Shown: positions 1 through 5,049 of the stretch, in pieces | How positions within the stretch are numbered: the first letter of the stretch is position 1 | How the letters are laid out: each line of letters begins with the position of its first letter | Assembly (NCBI GenBank): GCA_016190205.1 | Contig: JACPQZ010000012.1 | Location: 1 to 5,206 of the forward strand | Source: Candidatus Omnitrophota bacterium | GTDB lineage: Bacteria > Omnitrophota > JACPQZ01 | Direction: 5' to 3' | Length of the DNA: 5,206 nucleotides | Notes under the pieces: model-generated | What the model saw: the letters and a program-made list of their open reading frames with translations, nothing else | Databases searched by the model: none | Told to the model about the DNA's origin: nothing | Program-made: the position numbers and the translations under genes

Positions 1-388
1 GGGGGTCATCCGGGATGGGCATGGTGTCAAAGGTGTTCGTAAAGACTTGCGTCTCCGGTTTCATACCCGCCTGCGGAGGAGCTGCTGCAGGCGCCATGGA
101 AACCTGGACGAGCTCGTGAGATCGAAAACCATCCGGAGGGATCACCCTCGAAGGATTGGTGTCGAGATTCGGCCGATAGAGCCAGAGAATTCCCGCGACG
201 AGAACCGCGCCGCCCGCCCAGTAGCCAAAGCGGTGGAGAAAAGGTTTTGCAGAGTCGCGACCTCCCGCCGGCTGCATCAATAAGGGAACGGGTACCTCCC
301 TGGGCGCTTGCGCAGTAACTTTGAGGCTCGAGTCCAAATGCCCTTCCCCCTTGCCCGCCTTTTTGAGCGCCTCATTAATAATGCTCAA
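1..388 (-). CDS. GspB/MshN-like bitopic inner-membrane protein, N-terminal part
   Basis: An open frame runs from a TTG at 388-386 to the left edge without a stop (129 codons seen, C-terminus missing). It begins MSIINEALKKAGK. This resembles the cytoplasmic N-terminus of GspB/PulB/MshN proteins (pattern MSxIxxALxxAE), which pair with an ExeA/GspA-type ATPase. A charged N-terminal stretch is followed by one predicted membrane helix at about residues 57-71 (YWAGGAVLVAGILWLY), then a Pro/Ala-rich presumably periplasmic linker, so the topology is bitopic. The start overlaps the last 14 bases of the upstream ATPase, which indicates translational coupling. GGAG at 402-399 lies about 10 bases upstream and could be the ribosome binding site. 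The TTG start and the window edge hide this gene from simple ATG-based calling. Family assignment is inferred from the N-terminal motif, the membrane helix and the ATPase neighbour. The C-terminal domain that would distinguish GspB from MshN or another partner lies outside the window. Confidence 0.8.
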   Translation of the reverse strand, partial: MSIINEALKKAGKGEGHLDSSLKVTAQAPREVPVPLLMQPAGGRDSAKPFLHRFGYWAGGAVLVAGILWLYRPNLDTNPSRVIPPDGFRSHELVQVSMAPAAAPPQAGMKPETQVFTNTFDTMPIPDDP

Positions 389-1232
389 GGGTCAGCTTCT
401 CCATTCCCAAAAGGGAGGGGAATTTCTTCCCCTCGATCTCATCCACGGCGCGCTGGGCGATTGCTTCGCTGATCTCGCGCGTCTCCCACACAAAGGCATT
501 GAGGAGCGTCCGGTCGCAGGCGAGATTAATCATGCGCGGGACCCCCTTGGAAAACTTGCTAATGACCTCCAGGGCCCCCTCGGTAAAATGCGGCGGCTCC
601 ATACAGCCCGCAACCGACATGCGATGATCGATGTACTTCCTGACCTCGGACTTATGCAGAGGATCCAAATGGTAGCGAACCGCGATGCGCTGCTTGAGTT
701 GCCGAATTTCCGGATCATCCAGGATAGCGGCGAGCTCCGGTTGTCCCACGAGAACAATCTGTAGGAGCTTGTCTGTCTCTGTCTCCAGGTTCGAGAGGAG
801 GCGCACCTCCTCGAGCTCTCTCTTACCCAAGCCCTGTGCCTCATCGATGATGACCACCACATTGTGGTTTTGGGCCAGCTGCTCCATGAGAAATGCGTTT
901 AAGGTATCCAAGAGATCCTTCTTCGTCCGCCCCGTGGCGTCTAGCCCTAAATCCTCTAGGATAGTGCGGATAAGCTGCTGGCCCGAAAGGTCCGGATTAA
1001 AAATATAAGCCGTTTTGGTGGTTTGGTTATCCAGACGGGAGAGAAGGGTGCGGCAGAGTGTGGTTTTTCCGGCCCCCACCTCCCCGATGATGGCGATAAA
1101 CCCCTTCCGCTCGCGTATGCCGTACAGGACGTGGTTTAAGGCTTCGATATGCTGGTCGCTGAAATAAATAAAGCGGGGGTCGGGGGTTACGTTGAAGGGT
1201 TTTTCTTTGAAGCCGAAGAATTCCTGGTACAC
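375..1232 (-). CDS. AAA+ ATPase of the ExeA/GspA/MshM family
   Basis: Predicted 285-residue ATPase. Members of this family hydrolyse ATP on the cytoplasmic face of the inner membrane and act with a GspB-type partner in assembling type II secretion or type IV/MSHA pilus machines. The N-terminus (VYQEFFGFKEKPFNVTPDPRF) is the family signature, so I chose the GTG at 1232-1230 although its ribosome binding site is weak. Visible motifs are Walker A GEVGAGKT (residues 50-57), Walker B VVVIIDEAQ (125-133, with D130 and E131), a sensor-1-like QIVLVGQPEL (158-167), an arginine-bearing LKQRIAVRYHLDPL (179-192) and a sensor-2-like GVPRMINLACD (230-240). All look intact. There is no added peptidoglycan-binding domain, so it is the short MshM/exosortase-type form rather than full-length ExeA. 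The frame stays open upstream to 1439, but that extension is a translated palindromic repeat. It overlaps the GspB-like gene by 14 bases. An exosortase-associated ATPase is the alternative, made less likely by that partner. Confidence 0.9.
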   Translation of the reverse strand: MYQEFFGFKEKPFNVTPDPRFIYFSDQHIEALNHVLYGIRERKGFIAIIGEVGAGKTTLCRTLLSRLDNQTTKTAYIFNPDLSGQQLIRTILEDLGLDATGRTKKDLLDTLNAFLMEQLAQNHNVVVIIDEAQGLGKRELEEVRLLSNLETETDKLLQIVLVGQPELAAILDDPEIRQLKQRIAVRYHLDPLHKSEVRKYIDHRMSVAGCMEPPHFTEGALEVISKFSKGVPRMINLACDRTLLNAFVWETREISEAIAQRAVDEIEGKKFPSLLGMEKLTLEHY

Positions 1233-1261
1233 AGCGCTGGCACCCGGGGTGAATGGGTTCC

Positions 1262-1428
1262 TAGAAGCTATCCCAAAACCCCCTTTCTGCTGCAATCGCT
1301 GCTTTTGGCCTACGCCTTTGCGCCGTTCGGCTTGCGTACCGCTGCGGGTACGCGGCACCTCACGCCGCTGCGGCTCGGCTGCAAAACCAGCGATTTCGCA
1401 ACGAAACGGGGTTTCGGGATAGCTTCTA
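1262..1428. repeat. 167-bp end-to-end imperfect palindrome (MITE-like)
   Basis: The outer 21 bp (1262-1282 and 1408-1428) are inverted repeats with 20 of 21 matches, beginning TAGAAGCTATCCC. The similarity continues inward: for example ATCGCTGCTTTTG on the left pairs with ATCGCTGGTTTTG on the right. It ends in a central stem GCGTACC (1334-1340) / GGTACGC (1347-1353) with a 6-base loop. The symmetry centre lies within 2 bp of the element's midpoint, so the whole unit folds as one long hairpin. It carries no credible gene. Its outer end touches the leuS stop codon, and the other end lies 29 bp before the ATPase start, so it fills nearly the whole intergenic gap. A TA target duplication is possible but cannot be told apart from the palindromic ends. 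It could be a non-autonomous transposable element or an ERIC-like intergenic repeat, and in the mRNA it may act as a terminator or stability hairpin. Copy number cannot be seen from one window. Confidence 0.75.
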
Positions 1429-1436
1429 TTATAACA
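1428..1436 (-). promoter_or_regulatory. Candidate extended -10 promoter for the ATPase/GspB-like pair
   Basis: On the minus strand TGTTATAAT matches the extended -10 pattern TGnTATAAT exactly and overlaps the leuS stop codon. No good -35 lies at the usual distance, which extended -10 promoters can tolerate. Transcription would start near 1421 and the leader would contain the whole palindromic element before the GTG at 1232. It may be fortuitous, because TTA-TAA also encodes the last leuS codons. Confidence 0.3.
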
Positions 1437-3909
1437 CAATATTTACCAGGCGGCCCGGCACCACGATGACCTGCTTAACCGCTTGATCCTTGATCCAGCG
1501 CTCGATCGCCTTTTCGCTTAACACGCGCTTTTTGAGCTCTTCCTCCCCCACCTCGACCGGTACCTCAACGCGGTGGCGCACTCGTCCGTTCACCTGAACA
1601 ACCACAGTGACCGATTCGACTTGAAGAGCTCGCTCATCCACTTTAGGCCAGCCGCTTGAGTGTACGCCCTCCCCATGACCCAGCCGGCTCCAGAGCTCTT
1701 CCGCCATATGCGGCGCAAAGGGGGTGAGGAGCCTCACCAAAATTTCCACTGCCTCCTTAAGGGCTGGGTCAGGGGCGTGGCCGGCCGCCTTTCCACCGCC
1801 CTCAATCTCCCGGGTTCCTTTATAAAGCTCGTTCACGAGCTCCATAATCTGGCTGATGGCGGTATTAAAATGGAAATCGCCTTCCATATCCTGCGTGACC
1901 TTTCGCAGGGCGCCGTGCGCCCTTTGCCGCAAGAGAGAGGCGGCCTCTTTCGAAATAAGTTCGATGCTTCCCTCGGTGAAGGCCGTGACCAGGCGCCAGA
2001 GCCTATTCAAAAACCTCCAGGCCCCCTGCATTCCTTGATCGCTCCACTCCGCGTCGCGTTCCGGCGGGCCTATAAAGAGGGTATAGACCCGGACCGTATC
2101 GGCGCCGAAACGCTCGATAAGCTCGTCGGGGCTCACGACATTCCCCTTTGACTTCGACATCTTGGCCCCGTCTTTGATGATCATGCCTTGAGTGAACAGA
2201 GTGCCGAAGGGCTCATCGAACTCAAGATGGCCCAGATCCTTGAGGACTTTGGTAATAAACCTGGAATAAAGGAGGTGCAGGATCGCGTGCTCCACCCCCC
2301 CGATATACTGGTCCACCGGGAGCCAACGGTTGACGAGTTCTTTCGAAAAGGCCTGATGGGCGTCCCTGGGCGAGAGATAGCGCAGAAAATACCAGGAGGA
2401 ATCGACGAAGGTGTCCATGGTGTCGATTTCCCGGCTGGCCTGGGAACCGCAACGGGGGCAGACGGTCTTCACAAAGTCAGGCGCGTCCTTAAGCGGGCTC
2501 TCCCCCGTGGGTTTAAAGCGGACATTTTCTGGAAGGAGGACAGGCAGGTCTTGCTCCGGCACAGGGACCGGCCCGCATTTGGGGCAAAGAATTACAGGTA
2601 TGGGCGCCCCCCAGTATCGCTGGCGTGAGATGAGCCAGTCGCGCAGGCGGAATTGAACGGCGCGGCGGCCGCTTTTTTTTGCCTCCATCTCGTCTGCCAT
2701 TTTTTCCATCGCGGCCCGGTTGGGCTGGCTGTTGTAAGGACCGGAATTTACCATGACGCCGTCTTCCACGTAAGCCGACTCCATCTGGGACCCATTTAGG
2801 GGGGACCCCGGCCGGTCGATCACCACCTGAATCGGCAGCTTATATTTCTTGGCAAACTCAAAGTCGCGCTGGTCATGCGCCGGAACCGCCATGACCGCGC
2901 CGGTCCCGTATTCCATGAGGACATAGTTCGCAACCCAAATGGGGATTTTCCCGCGCGTCATGGGGTTTAGGCAGTAACGCCCCGTAAAGACCCCGGTTTT
3001 TTCAAGATCCTCCCGGGTGCGCTCGAAGCGGCTGACATTGGTTTCTTTTTCGACGTACTGCTCCACATCCGCCCGTTTCGGAGAATTCTTAAGAAGCTCG
3101 CCCAGCCGCGGGTACTCGGGGGCGAGCACCATATAGGTGGCACCAAAGATCGTGTCCACCCGCGTCGTGTAGCACTCGATGGGGTCTCCGCCGCCCTCGA
3201 GGGGAAAAAGACAGCGCACGCCCGCGCTTTTTCCGATCCAGTTCATTTGCATGATCTTGACCCGCTCCGGCCAGCGCTCAAGCTTCTCGATATCTTTGAG
3301 CAGGCGCTCGGCGTATTCCGTGATCCGGAAAAACCACTGCTCAAGCTCCTTCTGCGTCACAGCCGTTGAACAGCGTTCGCACTTGCCCTCCACCACTTGC
3401 TCGTTGGCAAGCGAGGTCTGGCAGGACGGGCACCAGTTGACGGGCGCTTTGGCCTTATAACACAAACCCCTCTCAAAGAGCTTTAAGAATATCCACTGCG
3501 TCCACTTGTAATAATCGGGCAGGCAGGACGTCACCTCCCGGTCCCAGTCATAGCCCACTCCCCAGGAATGAAGCTGCCGCTTCATGTTTTGAATGTTGTT
3601 TAAGGCGCTCGTCTTAGGATGGATCCCGCGCTGGATGGCCGCGTTTTCTGCGGGCAGGCCAAAGGCGTCCCAGCCCATCGGGGAGAGCACATTGAACCCG
3701 CGCATGAGCTTGTAGCGGACGACGGCGTCCCCGATAATGTAATTGCGGCCGTGCCCCACATGGAGCGCGGCCGACGGGTACGGGAACATGACCAGGCAGT
3801 AGTACTTAGGCTTGGGAGAAGCGGGGTCCATGCGAAAAAGACCCATCTCGCTCCACCTCGCCTGCCACTTGGATTCTATTTCCTTAAAGGGATATGCTGC
3901 TTCGGGCAT
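1429..3909 (-). CDS. leuS: Leucyl-tRNA synthetase
   Basis: Complete 826-residue class I leucyl-tRNA synthetase, the cytoplasmic enzyme that activates leucine with ATP and loads it on tRNA-Leu. The Rossmann fold has the HIGH-type motif HVGHGR (50-55) and the KMSKS loop GAKMSKSKGN (581-590). Two Cys pairs, CPSC (160-163) with CERC (177-180), look like one zinc knuckle; CPKC (442-445) with CPRC (484-487) look like a second. The CP1 editing domain contains TTRVDTIFG (248-256), with the threonine that discriminates against leucine at T253, and AVPAHDQRDF (341-350) with the conserved Asp D346. The anticodon-binding region follows from about 610, and the C-terminal domain ends VVPGRLVNIVL. The segment before KMSKS is short (FTQGMIIKDGAKMSKS), so the leucine-specific domain found in E. 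coli is absent, as in Bacillus-type enzymes. TTRVD replaces the usual TTRPD. The ATG fits the family N-terminus, but no Shine-Dalgarno precedes it: a hairpin ends 9 bases upstream. tRNA-Ala lies upstream in the same direction. Confidence 0.98.
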   Translation of the reverse strand: MPEAAYPFKEIESKWQARWSEMGLFRMDPASPKPKYYCLVMFPYPSAALHVGHGRNYIIGDAVVRYKLMRGFNVLSPMGWDAFGLPAENAAIQRGIHPKTSALNNIQNMKRQLHSWGVGYDWDREVTSCLPDYYKWTQWIFLKLFERGLCYKAKAPVNWCPSCQTSLANEQVVEGKCERCSTAVTQKELEQWFFRITEYAERLLKDIEKLERWPERVKIMQMNWIGKSAGVRCLFPLEGGGDPIECYTTRVDTIFGATYMVLAPEYPRLGELLKNSPKRADVEQYVEKETNVSRFERTREDLEKTGVFTGRYCLNPMTRGKIPIWVANYVLMEYGTGAVMAVPAHDQRDFEFAKKYKLPIQVVIDRPGSPLNGSQMESAYVEDGVMVNSGPYNSQPNRAAMEKMADEMEAKKSGRRAVQFRLRDWLISRQRYWGAPIPVILCPKCGPVPVPEQDLPVLLPENVRFKPTGESPLKDAPDFVKTVCPRCGSQASREIDTMDTFVDSSWYFLRYLSPRDAHQAFSKELVNRWLPVDQYIGGVEHAILHLLYSRFITKVLKDLGHLEFDEPFGTLFTQGMIIKDGAKMSKSKGNVVSPDELIERFGADTVRVYTLFIGPPERDAEWSDQGMQGAWRFLNRLWRLVTAFTEGSIELISKEAASLLRQRAHGALRKVTQDMEGDFHFNTAISQIMELVNELYKGTREIEGGGKAAGHAPDPALKEAVEILVRLLTPFAPHMAEELWSRLGHGEGVHSSGWPKVDERALQVESVTVVVQVNGRVRHRVEVPVEVGEEELKKRVLSEKAIERWIKDQAVKQVIVVPGRLVNIVL

Positions 3910-3918
3910 AAAACATTA

Positions 3919-3940
3919 CCAGACACGAAAGCGTGTCTGG
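3919..3940 (-). promoter_or_regulatory. Perfect 9-bp hairpin in the leuS leader
   Basis: CCAGACACG (3919-3927) and CGTGTCTGG (3932-3940) form a perfect stem with a 4-base loop. In the leuS mRNA it ends 9 bases before the ATG, where a Shine-Dalgarno would normally sit. The gap reads TAATGTTTT and has no purine-rich core. It could modulate initiation, or be a small palindromic repeat lodged in the leader. There is no T-tract, so it is not a standard terminator, and no T-box signature is visible. Confidence 0.5.
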
Positions 3941-3955
3941 CCGTGTGGCACACAA

Positions 3956-3982
3956 TATAAGACCTGGAGCTGACCGGGATCG
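3956..3982 (-). repeat. Duplicated 3' end of tRNA-Ala (att-like direct repeat)
   Basis: These 27 bp match 4146-4172 with one mismatch, and the 21 bp at 3962-3982 match 4152-4172 exactly. The copied segment covers the 3' half of the T-arm, the 3' acceptor strand and discriminator base of tRNA-Ala, plus the flank GGT and TTATA. That is the part of a tRNA gene that tyrosine recombinases commonly use as attachment core. The copies are 190 bp apart in the same orientation, with the intact gene at the right-hand copy. The rest of the tRNA is missing here, so this copy is not a functional tRNA. It may be an integration/excision scar or a local duplication. Confidence 0.7.
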
Positions 3983-4137
3983 GCGCTTGGAGCTCGCAAG
4001 GTAGAATGTTAGGCAATAGCGCGTTTCATCTTGCTCGCCCCAAGTCGGCCACTCGCCGCTCCAAGGATGGCGGGCCTCCTACTCGTCGGCCCGCATCATT
4101 TTGGGGGTCGCGGCTCACTTCGATCCCGGTCGGCTTC
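3966..4137. repeat. 172-bp segment bounded by tRNA-tail-like inverted repeats
   Basis: The 17 bp at 3966-3982 are matched in inverted orientation at 4121-4137 with 15 of 17 identities (core GACCGGGATCG). The right copy also matches the T-arm of tRNA-Ala: 4119-4131 is identical to 13 bases of it in inverted orientation. I see no gene inside. The interior is GC-rich and contains one strong stem-loop. The length is close to the 167-bp palindrome downstream of leuS, but I see no shared interior sequence. It could be a small non-autonomous element whose ends mimic a tRNA tail, or a rearranged tRNA fragment. Confidence 0.4.
4066..4097. other. Stem-loop in the tRNA-Ala to leuS gap
   Basis: GATG-CGGGCC (4066-4076, one bulged G at 4070) pairs with GGCCCGCATC (4088-4097) across an 11-base loop, giving a stable 10-bp stem. 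No U-tract follows on either strand, so it is not a clear intrinsic terminator. It may help 3' processing or partly end tRNA-Ala transcription before leuS. Confidence 0.4.
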
Positions 4138-4154
4138 GCTACTATTATAATACC

Positions 4155-4227
4155 TGGAGCTGACCGGGATCGAACCGGCGGCCTCCACAATGCCATTGTG
4201 GCGCTCTCCCAGCTGAGCTACAGCCCC
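4155..4227 (-). tRNA. tRNA-Ala (anticodon GGC)
   Basis: The 73-base cloverleaf is complete. The acceptor GGGGCTG pairs with CAGCTCC and includes the G3:U70 wobble that identifies alanine tRNAs, with discriminator A. The D-stem is GCTC/GAGC. The anticodon stem is CCACA/TGTGG around the loop ATGGCAT, giving anticodon GGC (4194-4192), which reads GCC codons. The T-arm is GCCGG TTCGATC CCGGT. The CCA tail is not encoded (GGT follows), so a CCA-adding enzyme is needed. A near-consensus promoter lies just upstream. leuS follows in the same direction after 245 bp, and its own promoter is not evident, so read-through from here is possible. Confidence 0.97.
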
Positions 4228-4254
4228 ATAACAAGTTTGCTAACAGATTACACC

Positions 4255-4283
4255 ATTATAAGTTACAGCTGTGCGTATATCAA
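4255..4283 (-). promoter_or_regulatory. Sigma70-type promoter of tRNA-Ala
   Basis: On the minus strand TTGATA (4283-4278, 5 of 6 to consensus) is separated by exactly 17 bases from a perfect TATAAT (4260-4255). The start would fall near 4248, about 20 bases before the mature tRNA 5' end. Spacing, motif quality and position agree with a strong stable-RNA promoter. It lies just downstream of the terminator of the preceding gene, so the tRNA is an independent unit. Confidence 0.8.
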
Positions 4284-4297
4284 GTAAGGACCTAAAT

Positions 4298-4330
4298 AAA
4301 AAAAGGGCCCAGGTCCGGCCTGGGCCCTTT
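4298..4330 (-). terminator. Intrinsic terminator of the 122-residue protein gene
   Basis: A perfect 12-bp stem (AAAGGGCCCAGG at 4302-4313, CCTGGGCCCTTT at 4319-4330) with a 5-base loop is followed on the minus strand by seven T residues (4304-4298). It lies 47 bases after the stop codon of the leftward small gene and separates it from the tRNA-Ala promoter. Confidence 0.92.
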
Positions 4331-4376
4331 CGAACCGCTGTCTGTTTACTCCCTTTTCGAGGCGGTGTGACCCTCC

Positions 4377-4745
4377 CTACTTGGCCATTGGACGACGGTT
4401 CCGCGCAGTCGCCCGCACCCGCCGGATTGCTCCCTCATGGGTGCGAATCTCGCGGTTGAGCTGGGCCGCCCGCGCGAGATAAGACTTGAGCCCCGGGATT
4501 TCCACCTCACCCTTCTGGCTCAACTCCACCACCCGCCGCCCAATTTCCTGGTGTACTTGATCCTGCCTGCGTTTGATGCCCAATACATCGAACTGCAAAC
4601 GGCCGATCCGCGCGGCGCGCGCAATCTCCTTTTCACCCTTGCGCGCCAGCACCAAGGCCTCGCCGCCCAAAACGCGCAGACGCTTGCGCGCAGCTTCCCA
4701 TATTTTTAGAATTTCTTTCTGTAAATCTTGCTCTTTCGTCGGCAT
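4377..4745 (-). CDS. Small charged helical protein, function unknown
   Basis: Encodes 122 residues beginning MPTKEQDLQKEILKIWEAARKR and very rich in Lys, Arg, Glu and Gln. It looks almost entirely helical, with a likely amphipathic or coiled-coil stretch from about residue 35 to 80 (centre IGRLQFDVLGIKRRQDQVHQ) and a second helix at 85-115 after a short break near VEIPG. The C-terminus is strongly basic. There is no signal peptide or membrane helix, so it is probably cytoplasmic. I do not recognise the family; small coiled-coil proteins with an IGxLxxDxxGxKR...IGxRVxEL pattern occur in several Gram-negative lineages without an assigned role. The ATG at 4745 was chosen because a sigma70 promoter predicts transcription from about 4781. 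The frame is open further upstream to 4919, but that part lies upstream of the promoter and is translated repeat. The ribosome binding site is weak (AAGAG). It has its own promoter and terminator, so it is a single-gene unit. Confidence 0.8.
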   Translation of the reverse strand: MPTKEQDLQKEILKIWEAARKRLRVLGGEALVLARKGEKEIARAARIGRLQFDVLGIKRRQDQVHQEIGRRVVELSQKGEVEIPGLKSYLARAAQLNREIRTHEGAIRRVRATARNRRPMAK

Positions 4746-4775
4746 GGCTGGCTCTTGCTTCAGGTACTCGCTGCG

Positions 4776-4804
4776 TTGACAAGTTTCAGAATACTCCCTA
4801 GAAT
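4776..4804 (+). promoter_or_regulatory. Sigma70-type promoter directed at tRNA-Leu
   Basis: TTGACA (4776-4781, perfect) is separated by exactly 17 bases from TAGAAT (4799-4804, 5 of 6). The start would be near 4811, giving a leader of about 125 bases before tRNA-Leu that contains the 7-bp-period inverted repeats. No better promoter is seen closer to the tRNA. It shares its DNA with an opposing promoter. Confidence 0.7.
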
Positions 4805-4816
4805 AGCGCCTGTCAA
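4788..4816 (-). promoter_or_regulatory. Sigma70-type promoter of the 122-residue protein gene
   Basis: On the minus strand TTGACA (4816-4811, perfect) is separated by exactly 17 bases from TATTCT (4793-4788, 4 of 6). The start would be near 4781, 36 bases before the ATG. The -35 of each promoter lies just beyond the -10 of the other, so the two cannot be occupied by polymerase at once. Confidence 0.65.
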
Positions 4817-4839
4817 TAACATTGTGCCGGAAAGATACA

Positions 4840-4910
4840 TTCCTCGTGCTTCGTGCTTCGTGCGTCGTCCAAAACGATACGAAGCACGAGGAACGATGCA
4901 CGACGCACGA
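4840..4910. repeat. Inverted 7-bp-period repeat cluster upstream of tRNA-Leu
   Basis: The left half carries CGT at 4845, 4852, 4859 and 4866 (units such as TCGTGCT). The right half carries ACG at 4879, 4886, 4893, 4900 and 4907, so both have an exact 7-bp step on opposite strands. A perfect 15-bp inverted repeat (4840-4854 with 4879-4893) and a second 11-bp one (4858-4868 with 4900-4910) link the halves. The cluster can fold into alternative hairpins in the tRNA-Leu leader. No gene is credible here. Confidence 0.75.
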
Positions 4911-4935
4911 GCGCTGCACACCCTAACTTATTAGG

Positions 4936-5021
4936 GCCGAGGTGGCGGAACTGGTATACGCGCCGGTCTCAAAAACCGGTGGGGTGTAAACCCCGTGTGG
5001 GTTCGAGTCCCACTCTCGGCA
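4936..5021 (+). tRNA. tRNA-Leu (anticodon CAA)
   Basis: An 86-base class II tRNA. The acceptor GCCGAGG pairs with TCTCGGC (one G-U), with discriminator A. The anticodon stem is CCGGT/ACCGG around the loop CTCAAAA, giving anticodon CAA (4970-4972), which reads UUG. The long variable arm folds as GGGG/CCCC, and the T-arm is GTGGG TTCGAGT CCCAC. CCA is not encoded. It is the only feature firmly on the plus strand. The enzyme that charges it, LeuRS, is encoded about 1 kb away on the other strand. Repeats with a 7-bp period flank it on both sides. Confidence 0.97.
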
Positions 5022-5026
5022 TCTTT

Positions 5027-5047
5027 GAACCGCTCGCGAGCGGGTTC
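5027..5047 (+). terminator. Hairpin just after tRNA-Leu
   Basis: The 12-bp palindrome CGCTCGCGAGCG (5031-5042), flanked by GAAC and GTTC with a small offset, forms a strong hairpin 5 bases after the tRNA. It lacks a T-tract, so it is a weak or atypical terminator candidate or a processing signal. Confidence 0.4.
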
Positions 5048-5049
5048 GG

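Noticed and set aside
47-1008. Plus-strand open frames opposite the ATPase and GspB-like genes
   Set aside because: The minus-strand frames carry clear family motifs; the plus-strand peptides are Arg/Ser-rich shadows.
1233-1439. N-terminal extension of the ATPase (69 extra residues from a TTG at 1439)
   Set aside because: The added part is a translation of the palindromic element and overlaps the end of leuS. The family signature begins at the GTG at 1232.
1660-3460. Many plus-strand open frames opposite leuS
   Set aside because: They are shadows of the strongly conserved LeuRS frame in GC-rich DNA and have no recognisable products or start signals.
3910-4154. T-box or other leucine-responsive riboswitch before leuS
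   Set aside because: No T-box antiterminator sequence or specifier stem-loop is visible, and no terminator with a U-tract precedes leuS.
3910-4154. Dedicated leuS promoter
   Set aside because: TATATT and TATAAT hexamers occur, but none has a plausible -35 at 16-18 bp, so I did not list one.
4006-4287. Plus-strand open frame of 93 codons
   Set aside because: It reads antisense through tRNA-Ala and the inverted-repeat segment, with no ribosome binding site.
4746-4919. N-terminal extension of the 122-residue protein
   Set aside because: It lies upstream of the mapped promoter pair and is a translation of the heptamer repeats. The residues are Arg/Ser-rich, unlike the rest of the protein.
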